Origin: Loripinus fragilis
Lineage: Eukaryota; Mollusca; Bivalvia; Lucinida; Lucinidae
Direction: 5' to 3'
Length of the DNA: 64,000 nucleotides
Assembly: GCA_964019695.1 (NCBI GenBank)
Contig: OZ026515.1
Location: forward strand, 141,357,549 to 141,421,548
The translations under genes and the position numbers were made by a program. Shown here piece after piece: positions 1 to 12,420 of the stretch. The first letter of the stretch is position 1, and each line of letters opens with the position of its first letter. The notes below the pieces were generated by a model that saw only the letters and a list, made by a program, of their open reading frames with translations, did not search any database and was not told the origin of the DNA.

Positions 1-244
1 TACCCAGCTTGCACAGATTTAAGATGTAAACTGCGATAAGTAGAATTGTCAATATGGGCTGGCTCCAGTTATCCATAGTACAGTCAGCACCCTTCTCCAG
101 TTACATGTATGTACATCTTGGATAATTTCAGTTTAGTAATAATAAATATATAAGAAGCTATTTGTATCTCAAATTATTTCTCTCATTATTTCTCAAACCT
201 GTCTTGCTGCATAATCTCTTACACATGTGTTTGAACAAGTTAAG
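1..244. other. Unassigned AT-rich sequence
   Basis: No coding, RNA or repeat feature recognised. Confidence 0.5.
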
Positions 245-755
245 AACCTGTGTTATTGTGCTGTGATCAGGAGTGATCTCAGTGGAATGGTCATTGTAAT
301 TTGTAGCCCAGTGGCACGATCAAGTACTATTTGAACACCACAAGGAAAAAACCTGTTATGCTGTGATCAAGAGTGATCTTAGGGGAATGGTTGTGGTAAT
401 ATGTAGCCCAGTGGCACGATCAAGTACTATTTGAACACCACAAGGAAAAAACCTGTTTTATGCTGTGATCAAGAGTGATCTTAGGGGAATGGTTGTGGTA
501 ATATGTAGCCCAGTGGCACGATCAAGTACTATTTGAACACCACAAGGAAAAAACCTGTGTTATGCTGTGATCAAGAGTGATCTTAGGGGAATGGTTGTGG
601 TAATTTGTAGCCCAGTGGCAATGATCAAGTACTATTTGAACACAACAAGGTAAAAACCTGTGTTATGCTGTGATAAGGAGTGATCGTAGGGGAATGGTTG
701 TGGTAATTTGTAGCCCAGTGGCAATGATCAAGTACTATTTGAACACCACACAGTC
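245..755. repeat. Tandem repeat, ~105 bp unit, about 5 copies
   Basis: The unit runs ACCTGTGTTATGCTGTGATC ... GTAGCCCAGTGGCACGATCA ... AACACCACAAGGAAAAA. Copies two to four are nearly identical; the first and last are more diverged. Confidence 0.93.
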
Positions 756-820
756 ACAGCAGGCTTTGTTTACACGGATTTTGTAACCCCAATGCATTTT
801 TTTAATACGGAATTGGTCGA

Positions 821-1235
821 GGGAGCGCAGTGGCTCAGGGGTAGAGTGCTTGACTTGAGACCGAGGGACCACGGGTTAGAGCCTCACCGGCGTCACTGTG
901 TTGTGTGAGGGAGCGCAGTGGCTCAGTGCTCGACTCAAGACCGAGGGGCAGCGGGTTCGAGCCTCAAAGGCGTCACTGCGTTGTGTCCTTGAGCAAGGCA
1001 CATTAATCCTAGCTTAGTACTGGTTCAACCAAGAAAGAACCGTCCCTTTATACATGAAAGATTGTTGATGGGATGTAAAGAATCAAACAAACAAATAAAA
1101 TTGGCATTGTGTCCCTGAGCAAGACACATTAATCCTAGCTTAGTACTGGTTCAACCCAGGAAGACCCGTCCCTACATAACTGAAAGATTGTTGATGGGAC
1201 GTAAAGAATCAAATCAAACAAACAAAACGGAATTG
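821..1235 (+). mobile_element. Cluster of tRNA-derived SINE copies
   Basis: Two SINE heads follow one another (from 821 and from about 909). Each has tRNA-like A-box (GTGGCTCAGGGGTAGAGTGC) and B-box (GGGTTCGAGCCTC) sequences. The second continues into a body (CTTGAGCAAGGCACATTAAT, GGTTCAACCAAGAA) and an AAACAAACAAA tail, followed by a head-less body copy (about 1107-1225). The first copy stops at its head, as if interrupted by the second. Related copies occur at 17884, 37173-37362 and 41887-42094. Confidence 0.85.
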
Positions 1236-2215
1236 GTCGAGTTTCGATTTTGTCCGAGATGATTTGTATGTCCTTGTTCCCTGCTAGTACAAAAGGGGTC
1301 GGATGTACGAGAAAACAACTCTGATAAAATGTGGAGATAATGTTTTCCCCATTATAACAATATGGGAGATATCAGTGACCATGGAATCAGAGCTCTGAAT
1401 ATGTCTGCCCCAAAACCTTATGTAACCTCAGCCCCACCCTAATACTGCTTAAGATAATTTTTGATTGCGATTGGCCTGATGGTCTAGATATTTGTTTGAA
1501 AGTTTGAACACACACCCACACACGGGGTGGTTAAGGGTGTTAAGTGAACTGTGTGGTTTAAGGTGCTTAAGGAATGTTTCAAATGACTTGGTGTTTTGGG
1601 TGGTTATGGATGTTTAAAGAGTCTTGGTGGTTTTCAATATGAACATATATAAATGCTAACCAAAACCAAAGTGTTACAAAAGCTGTGAACGTTGCTTTTT
1701 TATCAACATTATCCCTACATTTTGTTACCAAAAGGCGACAAAATGCGTTGCACTGTAGACCCACATTTTGTTACCTGGTAACATAATCGGTGCTTACAAT
1801 GCTTTCTTGTGCAGCTGGACCTTACTTTAAATAGATCCGATACTCTTCATGTAGTTATGAAAAAAAGTACCAAGTAAAAGAGCACGCTTTATGCAAATTC
1901 GCCCTGGTCTAGAGGTGCATCTGCAATATAGGTTGTGATTCATCAACAAATGTGGCTGCTGGTTAGCCACCATCTTTGATTATCCCCTGAGGAAAACAGA
2001 GGGATATAGTTTTGGCGTCGTCCATCCATCTGTCCGTCCGTAGGGAACCATATCTCAGTACCTATTGATCAAATTTGATGTATTCTTGGTATAAAAGATG
2101 ATTACTATGGGCAGTCAAAGTACTATGGACAGTCAATATCCTATAACTTTCATCAAATTGTACTCATTAACACTCAAGTTGTTGCCCTTGACTTAATTAG
2201 GGTCTATTGTTTTTG
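1236..2215. other. Intergenic, fragments of dispersed repeats
   Basis: The stretch at about 1300-1510 resembles the pearl-like terminal region at 23230-23440 (Met-free, GATATCAGTGACCATGGAAT and nearby). About 1975-2100 is related, in inverse orientation, to 19765-19990, including the GTCCGTCCGT run and a short TATCCCC/GGGGATA-type hairpin. No gene seen. Confidence 0.6.
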
Positions 2216-3475
2216 GCTTGTTTGTCCGTCTGTCTGTCCGTGGTCACTCTAACTCAGTCATTTTTAATTGGATTTCTTCCCAATTTCATATATGGATTGC
2301 TTCCATCAACCTCTCGTTCAAGTTCGCATACGGGTTTTGTCCAACATCCGATAACCAAGATGACCGACAAAATGGCCGTCGCCTATCAATATCCGCTGTC
2401 GTGGTCACTCTAACTCAGTCATTTTTAATCAGATTTCTTCCAAATTTCATATATGGATTGCTTCCATCAACCTCTCGTTCAAGTTCGAATATGGGTTTGT
2501 TCGACATCCGATAACCAAGATGGCCGACAAAATTGCCGCCACCTATCAATATACGCTGTCGTGGTCACTCTGAGTCATTTTTAATCATTTTTAATCGGAT
2601 TTCTTCCAAATTTTTATATATGGATTGCTTCCATCAACCTCTCATTCAAGTTCGAATACGGGTTATAACCAAGATGGCGACAAAATGGCTGCCAATTATC
2701 AATATCCGCTGTCCTGGTCACTCTAGCTCAGTCATTTTGAATCAGATTTCTTCCAAATTTCATATATGGTTTGCTTCCATCAACCTCTCGTTCAAGTTCG
2801 AATACAGGTTTTGTTCGACATCCGATAACCAAGCTGCCCGACAAAATGGCCGCCGCCTATCAATGTCCGCTGTTGTGGTCACTCTAGCTCAGTCATTTTG
2901 AATCAGATTTCTTCCAAATTTCATATATGGATTGCTTCCATCAACCTCTCGTTCAAGTTCGAATACGGGTTTTGTTCGACATCCGATAACCAAGATGGCC
3001 GACAAAATGGACGCCGCCTATCAATGTCCGCTGTTGTGGTCACTCTAACTTAGTCATTTTTATCGGATTTCATTCAAATTTCATATATGGATTGCTTTCA
3101 TCAAACTCTCATTCCAGTTTGAATATGGGTTTTGTCTGACGAACGATAATTAAGATGGCTGACAAAATGGCTGCCACCTGTCAGTGTCCGCTTAGTCATT
3201 TTTTATCGGATTTCTTCCAAATTTCATGTATTGATTGCTTCCATCAAACTCTTGTTCATGTTCAAATACAAGTTTGGTCCGACGAACGATAACCACGATG
3301 GCCGACAAAATTGCCGCCGCCTATCAATTTGCTTTTGTGGACAATCTACCTTAAGCATTTATTATTACCCGATTACCTCCAAATTCCATATATGGACTAC
3401 TTTCATCAAACAATTGTTCATGTCTGAATATGGGTTTTCTCTGATGAATGATTATCAAGATTTTCGCTTAAACGG
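2216..3475. repeat. Satellite array, ~160-168 bp unit, about 8 copies
   Basis: The unit contains GTGGTCACTCTAACTCAGTC, TTCATATATGGATTGCTTCC, AACCTCTCGTTCAAGTTCGA and CCGATAACCAAGATGGCCGA. Copies diverge progressively to the right. The left edge carries a (GTCY)n run, as in other arrays in this window. Several open frames here are by-products of the repeat. Confidence 0.93.
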
Positions 3476-3780
3476 ATATCCCCTTTTCGCTGCAGGGCAT
3501 TAGGCGGGAAAATTTTCGCTGCAGAGCATTAGGCGGGGCCCTTTGTCGGAGTCTGACTGTTCTAGTTTGAATGGGCATTAAAAGTGCAAAAGCTATATTG
3601 GCTTTTTGTGAAATGAATTTCACAATTCCCAAAAGGTATTATATCTAGCAACTTCTCACTATGGGCTATGACTGCCAAGTGCCTGTAGACAAGCACAACG
3701 TCCAATATTTTACCCCATCCATCTGACCCCTTAGGCAGGTTCAAAGGTCAAATATTTAAAGGACGTGTAACGGTTTTGTA
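3476..3780. repeat. Dispersed repeat, inverted relative of 19560-19740
   Basis: The segment with AACTTCTCACTATGGGCTAT and GCCAAGTGCCTGTAGACAAG is the reverse complement relative of about 19610-19690. The right end carries GGTCAAATATTTAAA. Confidence 0.7.
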
Positions 3781-4347
3781 TTACAAATGGCCCACTTTTA
3801 CAGAAAAAAAATCGATTGTAAAGAAATCCCTCCAAAATATTACCAAATGATACCTAAGAGTCTCTAGTTTAATGTCCACAATTTATTTTCTTCATTAAAA
3901 TGTATTTTTATGATAAATTTTGGGGTTAAATGCATGCCCTATCAACCACACTTAACACTAAGTCTATGGTAAAACCAAACACCCTCGTGTACTTCGTGAC
4001 TCAATTACATACATGTCCACATGCGGAACCGGATAAAACTATTTCTCATTTTATTGTGCATATAATATTACACCATAAAATGGTAACTCTGAGCCGGTTC
4101 CGCATGTGGCAAATACTGTAAAAAGACTTTTTCTGCAAATTTTATCCTGAAATGTACTATTCAATTCATACTTATCAAAGCACTGAGAGTACTAAAATCA
4201 CTGGAAAGAGGTAAGATTCCCGTACAAAAATGGAATACAATGTACATATTAGCAAGCTCGTATCAATATTATTTCTTACAAACAGTCCTCGGATATATTG
4301 CGTTTGAAAAGCAAATACAACAACATTTCAGTAAATGCGAGTCTTAT

Positions 4348-4383
<36 letters not shown>

Positions 4384-6600
4384 AGCAGAGAGAGAAGGTG
4401 CAAGGAGAGAGTTTGACATGCCCCCTTCTTTAACTGATACATAGATTTCTGAAGACAGTTCTTTGGTACAATCTGCTTTTAAAAAGACAGCTCACCGCCA
4501 CTTTTGTTTTGGCATGGCCCATTGCTTTGAATTAAGATTGTCAAAAAAGGCAAATTATGTGATCATTCTTTGGAGCATGAGGAAAAAATAATGAATTATT
4601 GGTATTCTCAAATTACAGGGCAGACACTGTTTAATATGGCCATACTAGAGTAGTTAGGAATGGAAAGTATATAACATTAGATAGAGTTGTCCCCCCACCC
4701 ACTTAAAGGAGTTATGTGACGCTGGTGATCTTGGAATTAAGGTCAATTTCACCGAATTCTAGTATTTCATTAAAGTCCTCCCAATGAGTTATCTGTGTCA
4801 GTTTGGTTAAAATCTGGTCAGTGGTTAGGAAGATAGAGTACAGACAAGCCTTTTTTATATATGTCCCTGGTGACCTTGTAAATGATGTTGAGGTCACCAA
4901 AATCTTAGAATTCGTTTTGGCTGTCCCAGATAAGTATATGTGCAAGTTTCGATGAAATTCATCTAGCTGTTCATAAGGTAGAGCAAAAAGCTACTTCACA
5001 GCACAGATATCGGAATCATTTGATATGATTCCAAAATTTTGATAGAACTGTGTCAGTTTAATGGTAATATTATTAAAGTGAGGTTATTTTGAACAAAAAG
5101 GAGCTGGTGTGATGTATACAAATGCACACTCTCAACATATATTGTAACTGACACTCAAAACTAACACCTATCTATATTTTTTGAAGTTCGTAACTTCTCA
5201 TGTACATATATCATGTATATAGGTGGCGCAGATTTTGTCGCAAATAATACAATGTAATTCTTTGATTTAGTTTTGTTCTTTTCAATTCATTGGTATTTAT
5301 GCAAGAAAGCATGTATAAAAACAGCCAATGGCCTGAATGCGAACGCCACAAGCATTGTTTTCGTAATGAGTGTAATGCGCTTTCATGCTTACATGTGCAC
5401 AATATCTGTGCTAAACTCTTTGCTTCCTCAACGAATATCGCTCTTGTAAAGTGTTTGCTAAAATAATGCAGTATATATACAACAACCACTTATCTGCAGA
5501 TGGTAAATGGTCACTTGTACCAACAAACACATACATTTAACATTCAAGGATCGAAATATTCTATTTTAGATGTTTATTCACCTTTATCAAAACACAATGT
5601 ATTTTGTTCAAACGGTTCCGAAAAATCCCTGCATTGACGGAAGTTGTCACCCTTGAAATAGATGTCTGCACCACAAATGCTTGAAACATTACTAAGTGTT
5701 TTAATGCTCTACGTTACAGTGAATCATATTTCAGCCATGACGTTTCCTTGGTTGAACATGTATTACGCAATAAAGATGAAGGGTCTTGCACAATGACACA
5801 AAACATATGTTTCTTCGGGATTGTGAACTGCGAACCCTTAGTTACACGTAAGATAAAAGGTAAGTAATATAGACTACAGCGCTATCACGACTGTTGGATA
5901 TCTGAGCTGGGACATGCGTAAAATATGGAGCAGATATGCATTCTGTACATGTAACCTATGACCGCCTGCTTTGACATGGCTTTAAAGTATTCATTTATTC
6001 TGCATGTTCACCCACAAAGGTGCACAGTTTTGTGAATTAATCTTATAATCGAATCAGGTGTTTGGAAGATACGTCACAGACACAAATGTGTGACATGCAG
6101 ACGAACTGACAGATGGACAGACAGATATACAACACTCACATGTATCTATTTAATAATTGTGGCTGTGAGCAAAAAAGTGTTCAAAGCTTTTATTATCATT
6201 TCTGTTGCTTTATAACTATTTATATTCATGTTTCATACTAATCCAGCAAAAAAAGGTTGCGCATGTAATGCCGCATTTAACATGTTACATGCACGTTTGT
6301 GTACATGTCGTACTGATTATATTGATATGAATAAACCGGAATGGGCTTGTTTGAGCTATTGATTAACTGGAAAAGGCGATAAAACACTAAATGTTCAATA
6401 TGTATTACACCTAAAACAACATATCGTCAAGGTAATCGTAAACACAGTATTTAGCCAAGTTTTAGCATAATTTTTAATTAATGATGGTAGTGTTAGCTCA
6501 AATTACGACATAGACATGACTAGTATAAACATACGCATGTTTGAGGTCAGTTTGCTTGTTGCATCTTTAAAAATATCCACATTCATGAAAAAAGCTCTGT
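3781..6600. other. Long AT-rich stretch without recognised genes
   Basis: Contains an inverted repeat (about 4015-4036 against 4093-4111, CCACATGCGGAACCGG and its complement) and a dinucleotide microsatellite. No exon with family similarity was seen on either strand. 5600-6600 looks largely single-copy within this window. Confidence 0.5.
4351..4380. repeat. (AG)n microsatellite
   Basis: An uninterrupted run of 15 AG units, followed by an imperfect AGAGAGAGAAGG segment. Confidence 0.97.
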
Positions 6601-7099
6601 TTATACACACTAGTGAGAAACTTTAATTCATGTGACTGCATATGCCGTCGTTAATTCAAAAACATGCTCATGTGAAAGGGCACAGATCAAACCACCATAT
6701 ATTCAAATTTCAGCCAAATCCATCGTGGGCCAAAAAACGGCCAAACCGTTACACGTCCTTTGGAAATAACCAAGTCAGCTGTCAATATTTTAAACCAAGA
6801 CTTGACATGCGGGAAGAGGAAGAATAGATATGAAACGGATATAGATTTTAGTTCGAAGGCCGGGGTCTGATCTCCTGGGTGGACTTTGGGGGTGGGGCTG
6901 AGGCCAAAAATCTTTTTTTTTTTCAGAATATGGTCATGTTGCATATCAAATTAAGGGAATGAAATGTAAGATAACATACATGCAAGTATTTGGCCCTTAC
7001 ACACACCCTGGGTCAAGAGACATTTTTTTCTCTAAGTGATGCTGCATATCAAATTAAAGGGAATGAAGCAGACAACAACATACTAGCAAAAATGTTACC
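6601..7099. repeat. Fragments of satellite and dispersed repeats
   Basis: About 6890-7090 has diverged units with CATGTTGCATATCAAATTAA, related to the units at 18905-19480 and 11740-11930. No gene seen. Confidence 0.6.
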
Positions 7100-7640
7100 C
7101 TTACAGACACATTCAACCCCTGGGATGGAATGAGGAACATTTGTGCGAAATTATTTTGAATTTGGACCAGTGGTTAAGGAGATGTCATTTCAAGATATAT
7201 CTATTTTTAGATCTGGAGGCCATTTCATTAGAAAGAGTGGAACCATTCGTGCAAGGACATGATGGGGAGCATTCATGTGAAATTATTTTAAATTTAGACC
7301 AGTGGTTCAGATGTTGTTTAATGATTTCTTCAAAAATTCTATTTATAGCTCTGGTGGCCAATATGGGAATATTCATGTGAAATAATTTAAATTTAGACCA
7401 GTGGTTCAACACGTCATTGAAAGATTTTTCTATTTTTAGCTCAGGTGGCCATTTTGTTTGGTGGAGCAGAACCATCTGAGCAATTTTGGTAGATGGCATT
7501 ATGGGGAACAACATTCATGTTAAATTAATTTTAAATTTGGACCAGTAGTTCAGGAGATGTCGTTTAAAGAAAAAGTTTACATGTGAAGGACGATGGACAA
7601 ATACTGATCCCAATAGCTCACCATGAGCTAAAAAATAAAT
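7100..7640. repeat. Diverged satellite, ~120 bp unit, 4 copies, hairpin-type end
   Basis: Units contain AATTATTTTGAATTTGGACC, AGTGGTTAAGGAGATGTCAT and a TCTGGAGGCCAT-like segment. The array closes at about 7613-7635 with CAATAGCTCACCATGAGCTA. It belongs to the same family as 29745-30493. Confidence 0.85.
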
Positions 7641-7701
7641 AAATAATAGACTTTATTTAAAGAGGGTAACACATTTAGTAACAAAACTAATCTTTAGCAG
7701 C

Positions 7702-9512
7702 TACAGTCAGGTGCCAAATTAAGTTCACAAAGTGAATTTCAAGGCAAAAAATAATGCACATTTTTAACACATATAATACCTTAAATATAAAAGAAAAGAT
7801 TTACAGTATTAATAAGGATTATATTTGGATATGTCATTATCCTTCCTATTATTACAAATGTTCAGAAAATTTTACTCCATACTGGAGGTGGTTGCCTAGC
7901 AACAAGACGAAAATGGCCAAATTTGTTCCATCTGTTGCCATGGCAACCAGACATTCAATATTTACTTGAATTTATGCTATAACATGTAAGACTTATTGAT
8001 GTCTTTATGTGTGGTTTTATTTCAATTTCTATCAATAACTAAGTAAAAAATCAACATTTCTTTATAAAACTGATCACGAAAAGGGTGAATATTAGAATGA
8101 ATATCAAAAATACTGCATTTTTGTTTCCATGATAACATCATTTTGAATTCATTATTCTAACTTTTTAAAGACATTTTATTGGCAGATTATCTTTGTTTTA
8201 AAGTCTTAAGTATAATTTGAAGAACATAATGACTGGTAGACCTTGCACAGACGAGGTCTGAGTAAAGGTACCATCATTTCAAAAAGTCACAAAAAGTCAT
8301 GATATAAACTATTCATCAGATACGTTATCCATTTATATTTTAATTAGTTTGAAGATGTTTATAACAGCTGGGATATCAGATGAAAAGAATAAAAAGTTTT
8401 TTGACAATTGAACACTCCATTTCTCCACTACGTTAACATGAAGACAGCCACGGTCAACAACTTAATGGGGGATTTTTAGCTTAACCATGCAGTTTGCATA
8501 CTCACTTTGCATTGCTCTGTATGCTTTAATATCTGCGGCACAGCAGTGCAATTTTCAGGGGTTCTTCTTTATGAATTGGCGTCACAGTTCTGCTTAAAAA
8601 TTAATATAAATCTTTAACAAATGCCATTTAAATGACCTTTAAATTTTCACGTTAAAATCGGAAGTGGATACCAAATTTGTAAAACATATCGTTCGAAAAT
8701 GGGCTCATCAAGTTGCATGGTGTTCTGTCAAACATTTTAACATAAAATAAAACACATACAATGATTTTAGCATGTGCAGCTGATAATTTTGGAAAATTTC
8801 GGAAAATTTGGAAAATTATCAATTTTAAAAAATTCGTAAAAAATCTGTCATAAGCAAAATGTCAAGTGTTTGGTGTTTTTTCAAGTCGACTAGGCAGGTT
8901 TGCCATCACCTATACTTGAGTTGATAAAAACTGCACTCAAAACGCTTATTTTCTTCAAAAAGTTGATTTATGCATTTTTAAACCCAAAAATCGTGAAGTG
9001 ATAGAAAACTCTTCCAAAACACCGCTTAACTTCAGTCCATAACAATGCACATACTTGGGCAAAAATTCATTTCAATATCACTAGTGCTTAGTCAGAAAAA
9101 AAGAAATTGAAAAGTGGCTACTTAGAACTTCGGTTCAGTGTATATTGTTTAGCTATAAAAGAAAGACTAGCAAATAACTTTTGATGGTCAATATATAGAA
9201 AATATGTTGTCTTGGAGTAGCATTAAAAATAACATCAGAAATTCATTCCTTGTAACCATGGCAACCACCCAAAAGAGCATACTAGTGGCTTTTTAGCTAT
9301 TTTTATAGGTTTCATTAGCAACAATATGCAAAACAATGAACAACTTAATTATATTGTGATTATTTGAAGGCTTGCTGATATCTTCCCATTCATGTATTTT
9401 TCAAGTCCATATTATGAATAAAATTGAAATGAAGAAGAAATGAATGTCTAAATTTCCCATAAATTTATGCATTTTTTAAAGTTTGTGAACTTTAATTTGA
9501 CACATAAGTGTA
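7702..9512. mobile_element. Degenerate transposon-like element with ~30 bp terminal inverted repeats
   Basis: The left end TACAGTCAGGTGCCAAATTA then AGTTCACAAA matches the complement of the right end (9481-9512, GTTTGTGAACTTTAATTTGA then CACATAAGTGTA) imperfectly. The interior is AT-rich with no transposase frame. It carries X-box-like palindromes at 7891-7903, 7934-7947, 8123-8136 and 9252-9265. Confidence 0.55.
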
Positions 9513-9598
9513 ACTCCTATTTCCCATTGAAATCACAACCTTATTTAAACCGAAAAACCAAATTATGTCTGCAACAAATTTTGAGATATTTCTTCAAC

Positions 9599-9629
9599 TT
9601 GGGGTTGGGGGGTGGGGGTGGGGGGGGGT
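9599..9629 (+). repeat. G-run tract
   Basis: GGGGTTGGGGGGTGGGGGTG followed by nine Gs: four or more G-runs with one- or two-base loops, so it could form a G-quadruplex. Confidence 0.85.
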
Positions 9630-9889
9630 ACAGCATTGATGCTTCATAAGATTCACATTAAATAGCAATTCTAATGCAGCAAAGTTTGAAAATGTTATCT
9701 GCAAATTTTCACTGGTTTAAATCAGATCAACAGGAAACGGATAGTTCAGCAGGTAAACTATAGTTGTCATAAACACTGTATCTGTTTTCTAGCAGCTACT
9801 CAATAGCTGTTCTTGACACAAGTCTGTTTCTATGGAAAGGCATACCTCTGGTAGTTGTATGCATTTTTGTGACATGTCAATCCTAACCC

Positions 9890-10145
9890 TTAATGTGCCA
9901 ATCGCAACAAAAGTCTTCTGCTTTTCTCGTCTGCTGAAATGTTTAAGAAGCCTCTGGCAAATAGTGTGGACCCAGATCAGACCGCTCCTATAGAAGCAGT
10001 CTGTTCTAGGTCCATGCTGTTTGCTTCTATACTTAATTCGTCAGTAATATTAGGCTTTTTTTTTTTTTTGCAGACGACTTCAGCAGACGACTTCAGCAGA
10101 CGACATTTTCAGATTATTTGTTTTTTCTTGACGCTTTAAGGGCTA
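9890..10145. mobile_element. Palindromic MITE, TTAA-type ends
   Basis: The left end CCTTAATGTGCCAATCGC pairs with the right end GACGCTTTAAGGGCTAA. The centre GACCCAGATCAGACCGCTCC is followed by its imperfect complement. Related to 44501-44716 and 18562-18780. The frame with VDPDQTAP is a by-product of the palindrome. Confidence 0.75.
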
Positions 10146-10229
10146 ATACTGGGAATGTAAAGATTCTACTTGTATTTGTGAAAATTGTATCAATCCTTAC
10201 ACTGGGAATATAAAAAGTATTTATATTGT

Positions 10230-10440
10230 TCTGGTATTGTCATCTTTTATTTTCTGGGAAATTTTTCATTCTTATTGTCATCTGCTAATTTTTCGAAAAA
10301 TCAACTTTTTCGAAAAAAAATTTCAGGTATACCATCAGAGTGATCTGGATCAATCTGTTTGTAAAGGCTATGAGCAGACAACGCTAGTAGGCAGTGTTAA
10401 CTATTTGCCTGATAACTCTTTCAAATGCAAGGCCTGATCT
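10230..10440. mobile_element. Palindromic MITE of the AACAGTTTGGACCCAGATCA family (degenerate copy)
   Basis: Left part with GTCATCTGCTAATTTTTCGA, a centre with the GATCTGGATCAATCTGTTTG arm and a right part GAGCAGACAACGCTAGTAGG. Other copies are listed under 38300-38508. Confidence 0.7.
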
Positions 10441-10539
10441 TGATCCAAACTTTTTTCCTGAAAAATGCAAGGTTAAAACTTTTTTGAATGCCAAGTTTAA
10501 CTCTTTTTTAATCACTTGTAAACTTTATCAGCAACAAGA

Positions 10540-10970
10540 GCAGGGACAAGACCAGCTTAATGGGAAACAGGTGCATCAGATGGATGGGAACCAGCATTAC
10601 TGGCAGAAGGATCGGGATCCAGCTTTAATGGCAGGAGGTACAGGGACGCAAGTCATTTATTGGCAACAGGGGCAGATGCCAGATTAAATAGCAACAGATG
10701 CAGTAGATTTGGGCCAGCTTTACTGGCAGCAGGGATGGGGGCCAGCTTTCCTGACAGCATGAGTTTTGAGACCAGCTTTACTGCCAGCAGGTGAAGGAGT
10801 GGGGGACAGCTTTACAGACAGCAGGTCCAGGGGATTGGAACCAAGTTTACCAGCAGCAAGTACCTAGTTTACTAGTAGCAAGTGCTAGGATGTGAAACAA
10901 CTATACTGGCAGGAGCATGGATGGAACCAGCTTTACTGACAGGAGGTGTGAAAGCAAGCATTACTGGCAC
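10540..10970. repeat. Degenerate tandem repeat, ~40-50 bp unit
   Basis: The unit centres on ACCAGCTTTACTGRCAGCAG with A/G-rich spacers, repeated about nine times with variable spacing. Confidence 0.85.
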
Positions 10971-11230
10971 ATTTGTGTGAAATTATTTTGAGGCCTTTGG
11001 TTCCACCTGTCAGTGCAAGGTTTTAGTTTGCAAATTATTCAACTCTTAATTCTCTTCTATTTAATATGCAGAACTTTACGATAGTTTTTTAACCTTGTCC
11101 CCTCTGAGAGGTCAAGTGTTTGTGTAAAGGCTGTTTTTTTTACTTTTATTTTAAACTCCACTTTTCATTCTCTTTAATTTGTCATACATGTACACGACTA
11201 CCTTCTGAAAAGGTCTCTTTTTGGCCCCTG

Positions 11231-11727
11231 CAGGGTTCGAACAGACATGGAAGTCCTTGAATTTGACCTTGGTCCTGGAAAACTCCTGGAATTTGAAAAA
11301 AGTGTCTTTTGTCCTGGAATTGTCCTGGAATTTTGTAAAATTATCCGTGAAATATGAATTAGTCCTTGAAAAATACGAGTACTTTCGTATTTATGGGATG
11401 CGCAAAAAACTATGTGAAAATCACAATAAACTGAGTGAAAATAGCTAGATACACATCAAAGAGCGAGGTGCAACTCATATTCTATTCTTTTCAATTAGTG
11501 CAGTTTTTTCGGTTTTTATCACTGGAATCGGAATCAAAGGAAACGAGTGTGGCTTTTTTGTTTTTTCTATTTCCACGTCGACGTTTTCCGCCTGAAAAAA
11601 GTGCATTTTTCGCGTTGTTTTACACAAATTGGGAAGAAATTGAGTCCTTGAAAAATGAAAAAAGTCCTGGAATAGTCCTGGAAAAGTCCTGGAATTCTGT
11701 TTTCCAATTTCTGTACAAACCCTGCCC
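11231..11727. mobile_element. hAT-like non-autonomous element, imperfect inverted repeats
   Basis: Begins CAGGGTTCGAACAGACATGG and ends TCTGTACAAACCCTG, an inverted pair of the CAGGG type common in hAT elements. The sub-terminal parts are rich in TCCTGGAA and TCCTTGAA words. 62654-63075 is a relative. No clean 8 bp target duplication was found. Confidence 0.6.
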
Positions 11728-12200
11728 TGTACCCACCCAAGGGATGAGTGTAAGGGCTTCCTTTTTGTTTGCATGTTATATACTCTTCATTCCCTTTGAT
11801 TTTATATGTAATATGACCCCTTTCTGAAAATTGATTTTCTGGCCCCTGGCCCCACCCACACAAGGGGTTACAAATGATGTTGTATGCAAGTTATTCTACT
11901 CTTCAATCCCTTGGTATGCACTATGGCAACTTTCTGATAAAATCTATTTTGGGACCCTTGCCCTTTCTTATGATCTAATCATCATCCTATTCAATTTGAT
12001 CCCCATTGCTAAGCACTTGTTCAACCCAGGGAAATGTCCGAACATGACGGAAAAATTGCAGAATGGGACATAAAGCATCAACTTACACAATTAGTAAAAT
12101 CAGATCAGATTTCTGCATTTTGTTGTAGAGAAACCATATTTGAGGTTTTTCAACATGTGCTAATAACAGTCTGTCGTACATTTGCACTTATAAAGTGTGG
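11728..12200. repeat. Diverged satellite and SINE-tail fragments
   Basis: Units with GGCCCCTGGCCCCACCCACA and CTTTCTGATAAAATC relate to 18905-19480. 12003-12090 (CTTGTTCAACCCAGGGAAAT) resembles a decayed SINE body. No gene. Confidence 0.55.
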
Positions 12201-12204
12201 TTGA

Positions 12205-12420
12205 ACTCTTTGCATGCTGGCTAATTTTTTATGCTTTTTCTTATTCTACTGATTATTTTCAAAATCAACTTTTACGAAAATTTCTTTAAGGAGTACATAA
12301 ACCATCAGTGTCAAACAGCTTGGACCCAGATCAGGCCCGTCAAAATGATGGGCCTGCTCTGGGTCCAAACTGTTTGCAAAGATTATCAGCAGACAACACT
12401 AGCAGGTAGAATTAATTGGT
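12205..12420. mobile_element. Palindromic MITE of the AACAGTTTGGACCCAGATCA family
   Basis: Left end GAACTCTTTGCATGCTGGCT, centre AACAGCTTGGACCCAGATCA then GGCCCGTC and complement, right end CAGACAACACTAGCAGG then TAGAATTAA. Confidence 0.82.

Noticed and set aside
821..900. Possible tRNA gene, and similar at 909, 17884, 37362, 42094 and 60575
   Set aside because: A- and B-box sequences are present, but each continues into a shared non-tRNA body and an A-rich tail, so they are SINE heads.
2207..3503. Several overlapping open frames of 70-120 codons
   Set aside because: They lie in a ~165 bp satellite; their peptides repeat the same words out of frame with one another and resemble no protein family.
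5211..5489. 92-codon minus-strand frame in a low-repeat stretch
   Set aside because: No recognisable motif or flanking splice sites; length is within chance for 64 kb of AT-rich DNA.
9939..10139. Open frame with VDPDQTAP, and similar DPDQ/GPNC frames at 40302-40502 and 43578-43769
   Set aside because: These peptides come from the palindromic centres of MITEs and appear in both orientations. They are common false gene predictions in molluscs, not proteins.
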